64,000 nucleotides of DNA, taken from positions 171,157 to 235,156 of the forward strand of contig JACPMZ010000007.1 in assembly GCA_016185705.1 (NCBI GenBank), given 5' to 3'. The notes under the pieces are model-generated. The model saw only the letters and a list, made by a program, of their open reading frames with translations, ran no database searches and was not told the origin of the DNA. Shown here in pieces: positions 24,501 to 39,500 of the stretch (its first letter is position 1; each line of letters starts with the position of its first letter). This stretch comes from Candidatus Woesearchaeota archaeon. GTDB taxonomy: Archaea > Nanobdellota > Nanobdellia > Woesearchaeales > UBA10216. A program made the translations under genes and the position numbers.

Positions 24501-27500
24501 GGCGCCCTGTTCAGGTTGAGGACAGTTACGTTGAATTCCTGCGACTCGTTAAATTCGCCGTCGCTGACAGTGGCTGTGAAGAAGTGCGCTCCGGAATCGT
24601 CTGCTGTTGTCTGCCAGTTGAATGCACTGCCATTTGCAATGAATCTTGTGTCGTTAATCGTCACGGTCAGATTATTGTCGTCATCAGACGCGTTATTTTC
24701 GTTATCTGCATCGCTTACTGCTATTGCAGGGCTGATTCCGGTCAGGCTCATGGCGATAATTTCAGTCTCTATTGCTGTTTGGCTTTCAATGGGCTTCATA
24801 AATGGAGGCCTGTTGACATTTCTGATGGCTATGGTGACTTCCTGCGTCTGGCTGCTTTCGCCGTCTGTGGCGGTGATTAATACGGTAATGTTTCCAGAAT
24901 CGTTATCTGTTGTCTGCCATGTGAAGTCAGTTCCATTCGCAGCAAAGCGCGAATCATTGATTGAGAGGTTAATGCTGTCTCCATCAGGGTCTGTGACATT
25001 TGCATGTATGACCGCTATGGCAGACTCATTTGCTTCAATCAGGGCAATGGAAACGCCGAACTCCGGGGGCCGGTTAACATTGTTAACAGCGATGCTGATT
25101 GTTTCCTCTGCTGCAAAAGTTCCGTCTGTCACGCTAAAGGTGATGCTGTATGCTCCTGCGTCCTCAAAAGCCGGAGTCCATTCGAAAAGCCCGGTGGTCT
25201 CATTAAAGGCAAATGTGCCTGGCAGCACCTCAGCTGCATTCGTTCCAAACGTCAGAGGCGCGCCGTCAGGGTCTGTGGCGTTAAGCTGAATTACGAGAGT
25301 TTCATTCTCAAATGCGAATCTGTCCCCAATTCCTCCAAGGACAGGCGGCGCGTTTCCTGAGAATACTGTAACGGCAATGGTGTCTGTTACGCTCAATATT
25401 CCGTCGCTTACTATGACGCTCACGTTATACACTCCCGGAGCAATGTTATCAGGCAGGCTGACGTTGCGGAACCCGCTGCCCGCATCGCCTGTCACGTTAA
25501 AGTGTTCTGAAATAAAGGTGTAGGTAAGGTTCTGCTCTGCCGCGTCAATGCTTTGCCGGGCGATGACTGTTATGCTGAAGTCATCGTAGTCAAAGAACTC
25601 ACTGTCAAAGACGCTGACATTTATAATAGAAGAGCCAGTCAGGCTGCCGGAGCTGCAGGCGATAAATTGTCCGGCAATGCTGCAGTTCAGCAGATTATTG
25701 GATTGGCTTGCTATGCCATAGAGCAAACCTGCCAGGTCCTGCTCTGCATCGTCAGTGAATAAGGCCAGGTCCAGCGTGATATTGCTGTTGTCAAACATTG
25801 ATGCGTCAGGCAGCCCTGAAATATTGGGCGGCGTGTTGACATTGAGAAGCGTGAAATTGTAGCTGTCCAGGATGAGTTCGCGGTTCCTGTTTCTGAGCGC
25901 GTTGCCCTGCTCGTCTGCAGCCGAGAATTCCACGCTGAAGTTGCCTGAGAGTATCGGCGAGGTGAAGCTGTTCCACTCAAAGATGTCTGTCAGCATTATC
26001 TGGTTCGCTGCGCCTGGCAGCACCCTTATGGTGTCGTTCTTCACGAAAACGTCTGAGGGCACTCCCTCTTTCAGGTGAAGTATTTTTTGCTGAAGCAGGA
26101 TTGTGGTGCTGGCGTACTCGTCGTTCTTCAGCTTGGATTCCGATGGGTTTTCCACAAAAACGTCAAAGAAGCTCAAGCTGCTGTCAAAGCCATCTGACGC
26201 CTCTGCAAAGACGCGGGTGGAGCCGATGCCTGAGCCTGCAGCTATTGTCAGAACATCGTTGTTCAGCACTGCATTGGCAACACCGGCATCTTCAACAGAT
26301 GCTGTGAAAGTGAGCTGGTCTTTTTCCAGGTCCCGCGCGAACAAGCTCATGTTAATGCTGGAAGTTTGCAGCGGCTGCAGGCTTACATCAGCCATGTTGC
26401 GAAGCACAGGCGCCGAATTTGGCACTGTGTGGGTAATGGTTGCCTCGCTGGCTTCAAATCCGTCGCTGCAGTTTATGTTTACTGTAACGCTTTCCAGCGG
26501 AGTGAGCCCTGCCAGCGTGAATCTTGCCCTGCTTCCATCCGCTTTTATCGGCAGCGGGCCGAATCCTGCATCGTATGCGCATGACAATCTTTGGCTGTTC
26601 TCGTCGTGCAGCTCTATCAGCACCTCAAAGCTGTGCTGGCCAAGCAGGTCAAACGCTGCAGCTGATATTATTTCCGGCGGCGTGTTGATGATTACAAGCC
26701 GGTCCTTGATTTCTGTTCCTGCAAAGTATCTCAGGTGTTTTGTTTCAGTAAAGGGCAGTGTTGCATTTACAGAAGGTATGCTTGGGCTGCATGTTCCTGC
26801 AGCGTCAATGCAGTACTTTGTATCGCCAGATATGGTCACGCTGCTTCCTTTTGGCAATACAGAGCCGTCATAGTCATCGTATATTCCGGAATCCAGGGCA
26901 TAGCTGACAAGGAATTCTATGTCAAGATTCTCTATATTCTTCTGCTCATTGCCTGTGGAATCCGAAGCGCTGATGTACAGCCTTGTCCTGTTTGTGAGCT
27001 GGTCCCTGGCTGGGCCGAACTCAGGAATGTCGCCGGCATCGCATACTGCGAATTCACCGGCTACAGCGCACTCTTTCTCCATCAGGGAATAGCTCCTGTC
27101 CTTGTGGAACCTGAAGTTGTTATCCTTTGCAATGCGGACCTTCATTCCCTGCTCGCCTTTAACAACAACCAGAAGCCTGCCATCTGCCTGATTGTCAACA
27201 AGGTTGTCATTGCCTGCAAAGCTTACAAGTTCAAGCCGGGGCGCAACAACGTCTGTAGTGTACGTTCCGGATATGCCATTGGCAGCAGCCGGCTCTCCGT
27301 GCGTGTCAAACACATAAGCAAACCATTTGTGCTGCTCGCTGTCCTCTGGGCTGGCAAAGCTGCAGCCCGGGTTCAGGAGCCCGGATGCGCTGCAGTGGGT
27401 AATGCCGATGCAGCCCCGCGGCGTTGCTCCTTCACTCCCGCATACATAAAGCGTTATCACATCGCGGTCCCTGTCCAAGGCGTTGGCGGCAATGGCAATC

Positions 27501-30500
27501 TGCGAGCCGCCCCTGATGGTGTCAGCGTCATCCCGCACGCTTTGCAGCTCAGGGGCTGTGTTGGGCTGCAGTTTGGACAGGTTGAGAGCCGCTGCCCCGG
27601 TCAGCCGGACCATTTGCCCGTAATGATACACATCCTGGTCTGTTTTTACGTTTAGATATAGAGAGTTAAAGAGGTCAAACGGCAGCTCTGCTGCGTCAAT
27701 CCTGCCAAGCTCATCTCTTGCAGTGGCTTTTGCAGTGTACCTCCCGCCAGTGAAGTTCCTTGCTTCGCTGGTGCTCGCTATGGCTGTGCTGTTGGCTTCT
27801 GCTTCTTCCATGCGAATCCCTGCGCCATCAGGATTCACGACATCCAGTGTAATATTCATCCTGTCACCGTCCTGATTGGATATCCGGGATTCTATGTCGG
27901 TGACAAATTCGCCCAAGCCCGTAAGTTCGGGAGCGGCAAGGTATGCTATTTCCGGCGCTGTGCTTATGAAAATATTCCTGCTGATTTCGTTGTTGAATTC
28001 CGAGGTTTCAATTATCCTGTCTTCTGTGTCTGCAACAACCCTGAAAGCATTCATTCCAGCCAATTGGCTGGTGTCAAACCTGACTGTGTACCTGTCTTCG
28101 CTGAAGGGATGCATTGTGATTGTTTCATCCGCAATGCCTGATGTTTCGCCGGTTTTAAGCTCTTCCGAGTATATGCTCAGCACAAACTCTTTTGCGAACA
28201 GCTCTCCTGTGTTGCGTATTGTGAAGTTAATCTCAACCGGATCGCTCTGGTTGACGTAGTAGGCGCACTCCCCTTTGGTTGCATTTGCGCAATCGCAGAT
28301 TGTTTCATCTTCAAAGCAGTTAAGGCTGCCCTGCCTGTACAGGCTCATGCCCGAGAATGCCGGTGTTACCAATTCAAGGTCAGTGGACCTTACAGGAACA
28401 AAGTGTCTCAGCGTGATGTCTGCATCCGGATTAAAGCTGTCAGACCTTAATGCGATGACGTTGTTTTCAGTCTTTGTGAACTCGTTTCCTGTCAGGTCGA
28501 ACACGCCATTTCTGAAGGCAGCGACGTCCAGACCGTTGATGAACATGTCCGAGCCTCCGCTCACTGAGAAGCGCAGGCCCTGAACTGTGGTATCCACCCA
28601 CACGTTTTTCCTGAAGTATTTTGCCTTCTCGTTTTCCGGGGAGAGCGCGACAACACCCCACTGCGAGTCATCAAGGAAGCTGTTCATAGCAGTAGCATCA
28701 TTGAAGTTGCTGCCTCTAAGCCAGTTCTTGTCCGGCAGCAATTCATTCCATACGCCGGATAGCTGCAGCTTGGTCTCTTCGCTTACTGTTGCGGGTATTG
28801 TCAAATCAATCTCCAGTTCCTGGCTCTGGAGAGGCGGTATTATCATGTTGAAGTTTCTCAATGTGGTTTCGCTGCCATCAGCAAAGTCCACGGCAAACAG
28901 CCGCAGGTCAAAGCTCAGCGTTCTTGATGCAAACTTGTTCTCAACACCAACCCGGGCAGTTATTTCTTCTCCTGGCTGCACGAAGAACGGCTCCCGGCCT
29001 GGTATTGCCTCCTGCTCCCTTATTCCGAATACCATGAAGAATGCCTCTTCTTCCGGCTCTATTACCCTCCCGCCTGAGCGCTGTGTGCCAGTGTAGATTC
29101 GTGAGTTGGTATCGGGTATCGGGCCTGACGCTGATATCTGGTTGAGCTCGCCGGGCCTTATTCCTGAAGTGATGGATAGCGGGCTCCATCCAGCATAGCC
29201 GCGGCCCTGAAATTCGCCATTCAGGTAGAGTATTGTGCTGTCTCCACCGCCAAGAATGACTTCTGCTCTTGTAATGTCTGAGGGCGCGAAGATTCTCTTG
29301 CGGTAGAAGCTGCCTGTTCCGGTTGGCAGAGTGTCTCCCCATACGATGTCATTTGTGTCTTCTGCCAGGAAATCCTCAGTTGCTGCCTCATGGTCCCGCG
29401 CCCACAGCTTGTCCGGGAATTCAAACACCCTCTCAATCTGCGCCCTCATCATTGAGTTAAGCGGCACGTCGCCGGGTATTATCACTTTATAGGATGTCAT
29501 GCTCACGGATTCCGGAGACAGAAGCCGCGGGGTTGTGTCTGTCAGCAGGTGAATCTCCTTTCCGGCTGGTGAGATCAGGTCCAGCGTTACAGCATCCACG
29601 CTTATCGGGTCATCATCATTGTTTTTGATGGTAAGATGCACTGTCTCCTCGTACTGCCTTCTCATAAGCCCGTCTGCGCCTATCTCCACTTCCTGCAGGT
29701 CAAATGCTTTCCTTACAGGCTCAACTATCGCGTCATCCCTGGTGTCATAGCCCACGACCTCGTAGAGTATGACATCATAATCCCTGTGCGGGCCGAACTG
29801 GAAGATGTCAAATTCGTTGTCCCGCCCTCTTTCAAGCAGCTCGAAATTAGGGGTGTGGCCTATGGTTACGGTGTTGCACAATGTTGTCCAGCTCGACTTG
29901 AGCTTTCCGTTTATCCACGTTGTTATTCCGGATGGCTCCTCCACTAAGAATGCGCTGCATGTTTGCGAGCCGGTCTGTATCTGCTCTGCCTTTACGATTG
30001 AGTTTGGAATCCAGATGTGCTTGCGCAGGAAGCTGGTGCGCTCTGGCGGCCCCTTTCTAACGCAATCATCCCCCCGGCATATGTCATAGTTAAAGTCCTG
30101 GTGGCCCCAGAAGAAGTCGTCTGCAAATACAGAGGCGTTTGGCGAGCTTGTAAGCGAGTCAGGATTAAGGTCTGCGCTGAATGTCTTTCCGGAGAAGACT
30201 CCAAAGCCCTCATCGCTTGGAGTTTTCCATAAGTCAGCGATATTGGAACGCTTCCATTGAGTTGTGCTGCCCTCATCGTCCCAGCTTCTTTTTTCAATAG
30301 CCGATACGTAAAGCGATGAGTTCAGAGCAACCCCTTCAGGCACGAATATCTTGTATCTCTTCGTGAGCGTTGAGCCAGCTCCTACGGTAAAGCCGCTGGT
30401 GTCTGTAAAGAGGTCAATCGCCCTGGAGTCTGTGAAGGCTTCTATTGTCTCTCCATATGGAATTGTTATTTCAGACAGGTTCAGGGCGCTGTCATTGGCT

Positions 30501-33500
30501 GTGGCGTTTGGCAGCAGAGACAGGTCCAGCGACACATTTCCTGCTGCAATGCCTTTGTCAAACAGCGTGAATGCCACCCGGTCTATTTTGAAGCTCCTGC
30601 GGTTGTTGTTCCTGATTTCCAGCTCTGCGTCTTCTATGTAGCCCGGCTTCCACTCAATTTCAAACTTGTTGGCGAGCAGCACTTCAAGGGGCGGCTTGTC
30701 AGGTCTCACCACGTTAAAGTCAGGCCTGAATATCTTCTGATACCTGAATATGTCTCCTGAGCCTCCTGCCAGCACGATTGTATTGAGCTGCCCTGGCGCA
30801 AGCCCAAACAACGGGCACATCTGCTGTAGGCAGCTTACCGGCTCTGAAAGGGTGCTATTGGAATATAGCTTGTATGAGCCGTGGATTTCATAGATGGAAT
30901 CCTCCTCTGCGAACAGCTCATACGTTGAGCCGCCCAGGGAAGCATTGCTTACGTAAGGCAATGATGCCCTTGTCCCGCCTGCCAGACTGTAAGGAGCGCA
31001 TATGCCTGTCTTGCCCACAAGGTATTCCCCGCCAAGGCGGTCTCTCTTGGTGGCAGTAAGTCCGATATAGGTATTAACCGGAATGTCTGCTGGAAGATTC
31101 ACGTTAAACTCCACTTCCAGAACAGCGTTCGGGTCCATTAGCTCGGCAAACTGCACGCGCTCAACAACAACGCATGCATCCCGCCTGAATTGCTTCAGGT
31201 CTCGCGCCATCGGCCCCCACGTGAACAGGTCAGTTATGCGCGCTCCATTGCTGTCGTTGAACAATGAAACCTCTATCCTGTCCAGGAAAATCTGGTTCTC
31301 AGCATAGTTGATAACCTGCACGTTAATCGGCTCAAAGTAGCCCCTCCTCAGGTCAATCCGGCTTACATCGTTTGTTCCTAAGACCAGGTCTGCATCTGCG
31401 TCATTGTCCAAATCAGCCAGCGCAGCCCTGTATCCTGTTTTATTGGCAAGTGAGATTGCAGCATTCTGCTTCTGCCATTGCGGCTGTGATGCGTTGCCGA
31501 TATTTTCATAGAACATTACGCCGTCGTCATTGCTTAATACAAGGTCAAGGTCTGAATCCGAGTCCAGGTCAAATAATTGCACGTGCGCATTTGGCGCGCT
31601 GTCAAATATGGAGCTATTGAAGCCCCACTGCCCTGCTGCAGCATCTGCAAACTGCGGATTAGTGCTGTTCCCGGCATTCTCAAGCAGTGTCAGGCTGCTG
31701 TCAGCAGCTCCTGCGACTATGTCAAGGTCGGAATCGCCGTCAAGGTCTCCTATCGCTATTGATACCCGCTCCTGAAACTGGCGTCCAGTTAAACCTATGA
31801 TGTTGGTTTCAACCCAGGCAAACCTGTCAACTATTTCCAGCTCGTTCAGCTCGTTCAAGACTTGTTCCTGCCTTATTTCGCGCTTGTACGCTTTAACAAA
31901 GCCATGCGTGCTGCCGACTATCATGTCTGTCAGGTTATCGCTGTTCATGTCCGCAAAGGCAGGCGTGGAGCGGGCTCCTGCATCAATGCCGGACATCCTT
32001 ACTGTGCCGGCAGGCGTGGATGCCATGTCAACATCCTCCCATTCGGCAATTTCCCTGAATGCTGGTATGGAAGGCAAGCCGGTGTTCTCAAAGCTCCTAA
32101 GCTTTCCGTCAAGCGAGCCGACAATAAGGTCAAGGTCTCCGTCATTGTCGTAGTCAACAAATGCCGGAGCTGCATCGTATTCCATGCTGATTTCCTCCAA
32201 AGAGGGCAGCCAGCCGCTGTTATAGGAGCTGTTGTTGCTTTCAAATGCTGTCAGGAAGTTTATGTCATATTCTTCGCCGAGGACATTGAACTCCATTGGC
32301 TTGGAAATCGGAATTGTTGCAGACAGGTTATTGTTGTTTTCGTCCTCATGATGCACCTCGTCGTCTGAATCTGCGGATATTCTGACTGAAACTGTCTTTT
32401 TCTCGAGGTCTGCCGGTATCCTGTACAGGAAGTTCACATTCTGGCTTCCTCCGGCTGTTAAGGAGATTGTTTTCTTTTCAATGAGCTCCCCTTCTGCAAA
32501 GAAAGATACATTGAACGCTCCCGAGCGGATGTCGCCTGCGTTTGATATGCTGGCTGAGACAGTTACAATGTCATTCCTGACAGGGAATTTCGGCAGGAAT
32601 GTTATGCTGCTGGCAACGATTTCCTTCCAGCGGAAGGTAACTTTATTCACGTTGTTGAATTCGCTTCTCTCGTCGTAAGTGCCGGTGAGGACAAGCGTTC
32701 TTTGCTGCGCTGCAGGAGCTGCGAGGAGATTCGCAGTGCTTGCATCAATCGCAAATAGCCCGAGTGATTCGTTGACAAATACAGCGCTTTCATTCTGCCC
32801 GCCATTCAGCAGCACGTCAACCACGTCTGCCAGGGTTCTTATATCAGAGCCGTCAGAAAGATAGAAGAATGCCTCTGTTCTGCTTAGCGTGGAAGCGCTC
32901 ACGCCAAATTCGCTTTGCTGCACCACCTCGCGGGAAGCGGCAACAGCAACCTTGTGCGAATCAAGAACCCTGTGCACAAGCCAGCCGTTGCTGACCTGCC
33001 GCGTCAGGGCAGGAGAGAGCGTCAGCGATGAGGAAGTTTTGTTGATTATGATGAATGGAGCTGCGTTAAGCACAGAGGGCTGCTCTGCTGAAGGCGCGAT
33101 AAAGACATTATCCCCTACATCCAAAGCTGCTGTTGAGGATACCGGCACAACTGCGTTACCGGCAAATGTCGCTGTCGCCACTGTAGTTGCAACAGCTGTC
33201 CTGTTTTCAGTGGTTACAGCTATGTTATTCCCTTCAAGGCCTATCACGCTGGCTGTGAACGTGAGATTGTCAGTCCTCCTGGCAACAGCAGTGGACTCTG
33301 CATCATTCTTTCCGTAGTCAATGTAGCTGTACACGATGTGGTCGCCTTCGCTTATGTTGCTCCAGTCAATCACTATGACGTTGGTTATTGCCGAGTGGTT
33401 TCTTATTGATTCGCTGAAGCGCGACAGCACCTGGCTGTCGTTGTTGTCAAGGTACAGGATTACATCAAAGTTATCGGCATTTGTTCCGCCGCCATTCCAC

Positions 33501-36500
33501 TTTAAATACCTGTACTCAATCTCCTGCCCGCTTGGGTTTGAAATGCTGATGCCGATGTTTCCGGTATCCAGTCTGCCGCGGTCGTGGTGATTCAGCTCAA
33601 CCTTGGAAGGCACAACTATGAAGCTCGTTTCATTGGCAGCGACGCTGGCAATCCTGGCGTTGTTGCTGAGGTTGCTGTCGCCTGAGCCGACATTGGTTAC
33701 CAAAGCGCTTATGTTGAATCCGCCCTGGCTCCTGAGATTAAAGTCGCCAAGGAGGGTTGTGAAGTTGACGAGCACTGACTCGTTGGGCTCTAAATTGCCT
33801 ATGCGCCTGCGCTGGTCCCCGCCGAAATCCTCTCCGTCGCAAAGGTTGGCATTGTAGAACTGGCTTTCAGGGCTGCAGTCAAGCGTGAAGGTGTATGGAA
33901 CTTCTCTGAAGCCGAACACGCTGACGTCAGCGAAATAGCTGCGTGCATTGCCCACATTTCTTACGCGCACGAACAGCATTGCACGCTCTCCCTCAACCAA
34001 AGTCGGGTCGTCAAAGAAGATTTCCTCAAGCAGCAGGTCTGATGAAGGCACGGTTATTACTGTGCTGCTGAGCCGGTTGTTGGCGAGGTCAGTTTCAATA
34101 TCCTCAAGGAACGGATTCACGATTACAGTTACGTTCAATATGCCGCCAACGCTGGATGGCGCTTTTGTGTTTACTGTCAAAGTAATGGCTGCCAGCTCGT
34201 TGATATTGAATGCCGTATAGTTGACAGGGCTTAAACTGCCAAACATGACAGGAGCGCCGTCAATCAGAATCATTGCCTTTACACCCTCAACCGCAATGCT
34301 GTTGAGATTCCTGATGCGGCTGTCAATCCGCAGATTCTCGCCCGGCACAAGCGGTTCGTCAAACACAAAGGATATTTCCTGAACAGCAAAATCAGGAACC
34401 CGTATTTCCTCTTCTATGAAGTCCCGGTCTATCTTTCTGTTTGTTATGTTTATGTTCTTCATACTGGCGGTGATGTCATTAAGGTTTGTAACATCGTCGC
34501 TTAAGAGGAAGTTTGTTCTGGGCGTGCTGAAGCCCCCCTCCAGGGTGTAATTGACTTCGCTTATTCCTGCAATCTGCCTGTTCGATTCATTATCAACAAA
34601 CAGCTTGTATTGATAAGTGAAGGATTCCCGCAGCTTCATCTCCACTTCATTATTGAATATGTCCAGGACATCCTTAATCATGAAGGACTCGTTAAGCAAC
34701 ACGCCGAACGCGCCTGTGCTAAATTTGCTTGAGCATCCATTCGGGCTTCCGCCAAAGCGCGGGAATTCCTGCACGCACACCTGGTTGGGGAAGTTAAGGT
34801 AGAAATGATAGGATGCGTTCTCGTTGTCAGCTACTGTGTCAAAGAAGAATATGTCTGCAACGAAGTCAACTTCCGGCCCAAAGTCCGTGCGCTTGGTGAT
34901 TATGTAATCATCCTCCACGAACGCCACACTGCCTTTCCAGAACTCGGTTATGTGCGCTTCTCTCATATCCCTTGCATACGGGTTTTCAATTTTTGAATCT
35001 ACTTTTGATATTCTCTTTGTTGGCCCGGGCTTGCTGCCCTCAAAGCCCGGTTTGCTGCCGAATATGTCCACGTTTTGCGGGAAGGCCCTCTTGCGGATGT
35101 CAAGGGAGTTCAGCAGAAGGGTTATGTTGCCGTCATCCCCTGCTGCTATTATGTCAATGTCCAAATCCTGGTCCACATCCGCTGACGTCAATTCCAATGC
35201 ATTGGGAACATTTCCTATGATAAGCGGGTCAACTGTAAGCCCTGTTGCGCGGCTATAATAGAGGTTCACGTTTCCGTCAAAGCCAATTGCCGCGAAATCC
35301 AGCCGGTCATTGAAATCCATGTCTGCGGCAGTTATGCCGTGGGCAAACGCGCCTATATCTGCGAACAGGAATCCGTTGTACCTTCCAAGCGCTTCCTCAA
35401 AGATTATCTTTTCCAGCTGCCCGAGCCGGTCTCCGACGAAAATGTCTATGCGCCCGTCAAGGTCAAAGTCTCCTGTTGTGATGCCATAGGGCTGGTCGCG
35501 CGTAGTTACAGTCTGCAGGAACACGTATGTTTCGTTGCCCACAGGGCCCTCTGAGCCGTTATGGATGTAGATGTCCACGTGCCCCACCTTGTGGCCCACG
35601 ATTATGTCAAACAGGTTATCATTGTTCACATCTGTAACTGCCAATCCGTAGGCATGCTCTCCAGCATCAAAGAGCGTTATATTGGCGCTGAAAGTGCCGT
35701 TTGTATTATTGAGCAGCACTACTTCGCCGCGCTCTGTTCCTACTATTATGTCAGGGAAGCCGTCAAAGTTAAAGTCAGCTGCGGCCATGCCCCACGCTGT
35801 CTGGCTGAGGTTTGCGATAAGTATCTGAGTGTAATTCACAGACTTCAAGCGCTCATCCTGAACATTAATTACGCCTGTGTTGTTGTACAGCATCACTGTT
35901 CCCTTATCTGTTCCGGCGACAAAATCGGGCCTGGTGTCATTGTTGAAGTCGCCGGATGCAAGGCCGCGAATCCTTTCTCCGGGTATGGGCGGAAGACTGC
36001 GCTGCGGGAATATGAGGGTGTCAGGTATCTGCTCAGGCACAAATTCCTTGATGAAAGCAGAGGAGCTGCCAATGTTGTTTGCGGTGTTTGTCTCAGCAGG
36101 CAGGTTGTCCGGATTTGCAAAGACCAGCACGCTGCTGTTTCCAGCAAACCCTGCTGTCTGCCACGTTGCTGAGGCGTTTACAGCGCTGTTTGCTGCCACG
36201 TTTACGAATTTGAAGTCAAACCTGCTGCCAAGGTCTATCCTGTTTACATAGAAGCTTATCCTGACATTATTCGCAGGTATATCCCGGAGATTTTGTATGG
36301 TTGCGATTACCTGCCTTGGCTCTCCTGACAGCACAGCAGCATCAGGCTCAATGAGCACGGATGAGACTATCAGGTCAGGGCCGTCTATGAAGATGGCTCT
36401 GTCAGCTTCGTTATTTGAATAGTCTGACTCAAAGACTCCTGATGCGTTTTCTATGCTTATGCTCACTATCTTGTCGCCGGCAAAACCTTTTGTGTCCCAC

Positions 36501-39500
36501 ACTATCTGAGCGGTGCTGCTGGCTGTAACATTAATTATATCGCTGCCTGCTGTCTGGTTGCCAACTCTGGCTGTAATCGGAACATTCCTTGCCTCTTTAA
36601 CGCCCAGGTTTCTTATAATAGCAGATACCTTAACTTTATCCCCTGTAATCGGAGAAGTGGAATTGAATGATATCTCTCCAGCAGCAACAGCCAGGTCCGG
36701 ACCTTTTTCGAGCATAAATGGCTCCAGCCGGCTGGCAATATTATCCCCGTGGTCTATGGCAAATACAGTGGCGTTGTATGCAGCTGCTGCTGAAGGCCCC
36801 CTGAATGTTCCTTTGTAGAGCCCTGAATCCCCGGTTAAGGTTATGTTCCTGCTGACTCCTGAATCCGGGACTGCAGCTATAACATGGCTTACGGCAATGT
36901 CATCAGTAACATTTGCGCTTATAGATATAACGTCATTTGTAAAGCTGTTCTCAATCAGCACGCTGTGTATGACCGGCGGATTTGCATCCAGGACAAAAAC
37001 TTCGTGAGAGGTTGCATCAATGCCGGCAAAGTCAGTGGCAGTGACTGCAAGCGAGGCGTTTTCTGTTATCCGGACTGCTGACCTGAACTCATAGCTGCCG
37101 TTTTGCAAGCCAGCTGGCGATATTGCAAGCTCAAATCCGGAGTCATTGATTGCTATTGAAGAAATGTTGCTGAATGTTCCGTCAGCCCTGCCGAAGACTC
37201 TCCCGCCAGGACCAATAACGCGGCTGTTAAATTCAAAGTTGTCTATAGTAATGTTGGGAGGCGCATTGTCCACGACAAAGACCTTGCTTATGCTGACTAC
37301 ATTATGCGCTCCATCAGTTGTCTCTATCCTTATTTTTGTTTCCCCGTTAAATCCGTTGGTTGCCCACAGCACCAGTCCGGTCTGAACAGGCTGCAGAAGG
37401 GTGGAATCCACCTGCACTGCATCAATTAACAGCCACTGGCCCTGCAGGAAGTAGTTTACAGGGTCGTCGCTAAATCCCGGAGCAAATGGGAAGGGTTTCC
37501 AGTAGCGCAGTGAGCTGCTTGTCAGCCCTTCGCCATCATTATCGACAGTGAAGTTTATTGTTTCAGTTGCTGTGAAAACATCGTTTTCCGCCGGCTTCAG
37601 AATATTCACTATTGGAGCGTCATCCAGCAGGTCTATGAACTCAAACTGGGCGCTTGAATTGGCTGCATTCCCTGCCATGTCCTGCGCATTCGCAAAGAAT
37701 TGCAGTGTCCGGCCCTGCTGTTCATCCCAGTCAACATCTGATTTTGTCAGCGTCGCTCTGTGGGTATTTCCGGAGATGTGCGGCATGTTCCTGCCTGCGC
37801 CTGCCGAAATATTCCCGGTTCCGTAAAGCAAAGTAACCAATGACCTGTTCACGCCAACCCCAAAGTCAGTAACGTCAACGGAAAATATCACATCTGACGA
37901 GTTCTCTGTTACATTAGCCGGCTCCAGTTTAATTTCCGAGAATTCAACAGGTATTGTGTCTTCTTCTATTGAAAGCGTTGCGAGCTTTGCGTTATTTGAC
38001 AGGTTGTCATCCTGGGCGAACACAACTTTAATTGTTGCATTGTGCGCGCCAAAGCTTAATCCTGCGAGGTTCCAGACGAGAGGGACTTCCTGGGAAGCGT
38101 TGGCCTGCAGAGTCCTGAGTGTTTGGGCGATGGGATTATTGTCCTTGTCCCTTGCTTCAACCAGGGCATTTTGAGCTTCAAATGCTCCCAGGTTGCTGAC
38201 ATTTATCCTGATAGTTGCGCCTGTTCCCTGCAATGGGAGCGGGGGGTCAAACATTATGCTTTCTATGGACAAGTCTGTTGTTGTATTGAATTTTCTTGTT
38301 GCGCTTTCTCCTGAGTTGCCTGCGTCATCCAGGCAGCGTATTTTCCATGAATTTGCGGCGGCACTGGACAGCGATAAGCTGAACGCGCTGCTGGAATTGC
38401 TTGCAATCAACTGCGAGCCGGCAGCAGCTCCGTTGACAATGACGCTGCACGAAAGCACAGCATCCAGATTGTCTGCTGCAGTATATTCAAACGCAACCTC
38501 TCTCTTGCTGAATGCAGCGCCATCAGCAGGCGCTATCAGCCCGATGACAGGAGCCTGCCTGTCAACAACAAACGTTTCATTTATGCTGGAGGAGGCAAGC
38601 CCTGCCAAATCCCTGCACGCAACAGACCAGTCATGCGGCCCTTCGCCCAGATTAACAGCATGCGTTTTTGCAACTCCGCTGTTTGCAGATGCATTTGAGG
38701 CGTTAAGCGCGCCATCAAGATGCATATCGCACGAAAGCAAAGCGCTCAGATTGTCAGAAGCTATGAACTCAAATTGCACTGGCTGGGCATTGATGTGCGT
38801 TCCGCCTATTGGAGAAAGCAGAACCACATTTTCAGGAGGCGTGTGGTCTATCGTGAAGATGGCTGAACTGGCGTTTGCTGTCAAGTTGCCGTCTGTGGCG
38901 CTGATAAATATCTGGTAGAATCCCTCTGCCAGCAATGAGGTATTCCACAGAAATTCTGCAGCTGCTGTTTCAGTAAGCTGCACTAAAGCACCTGCTGGCG
39001 ATGCAGGCGATGCGCTTCCTCTTGTGCGGTAGAATACAGTTGAGGTAACAGCATCGCTATCTTCATCAAGCACAGCCCATTCAATGGAGCCCTGCGCATC
39101 AAAGGAGCTCTGATTATCCGGCTTTTGGATTGTCAGTTCAGGCGCGTCATTAACCGAGCCGATGAAATCAACCACATCATCTGTTCTGGCTGTGTTGCCC
39201 AGCAGGTCAAAGGCAGATATGTAGTATGTGAAGTTAAAGCCCTGAAGATTGTTGAAATCCTCGGCAACCACAGCAGAGAATCTTTGATTGTCGCCGGATG
39301 ACATTAAATTAACAGTTACATTGCTGCCAATTGAGTACACTAATCTGACATTTGCTGCATCAACTCCAATGCCCCTGTCAAGCACGTCAATTTCAATAGT
39401 AACGTTGGGAGTTTCCTCCTCAATATTGGAAGGAATCTGCGCGAGCCCTTCAAACGTTGGAGGGAAGGTGTCCGGAATTACTGTGATTGTTCTGTTTGCG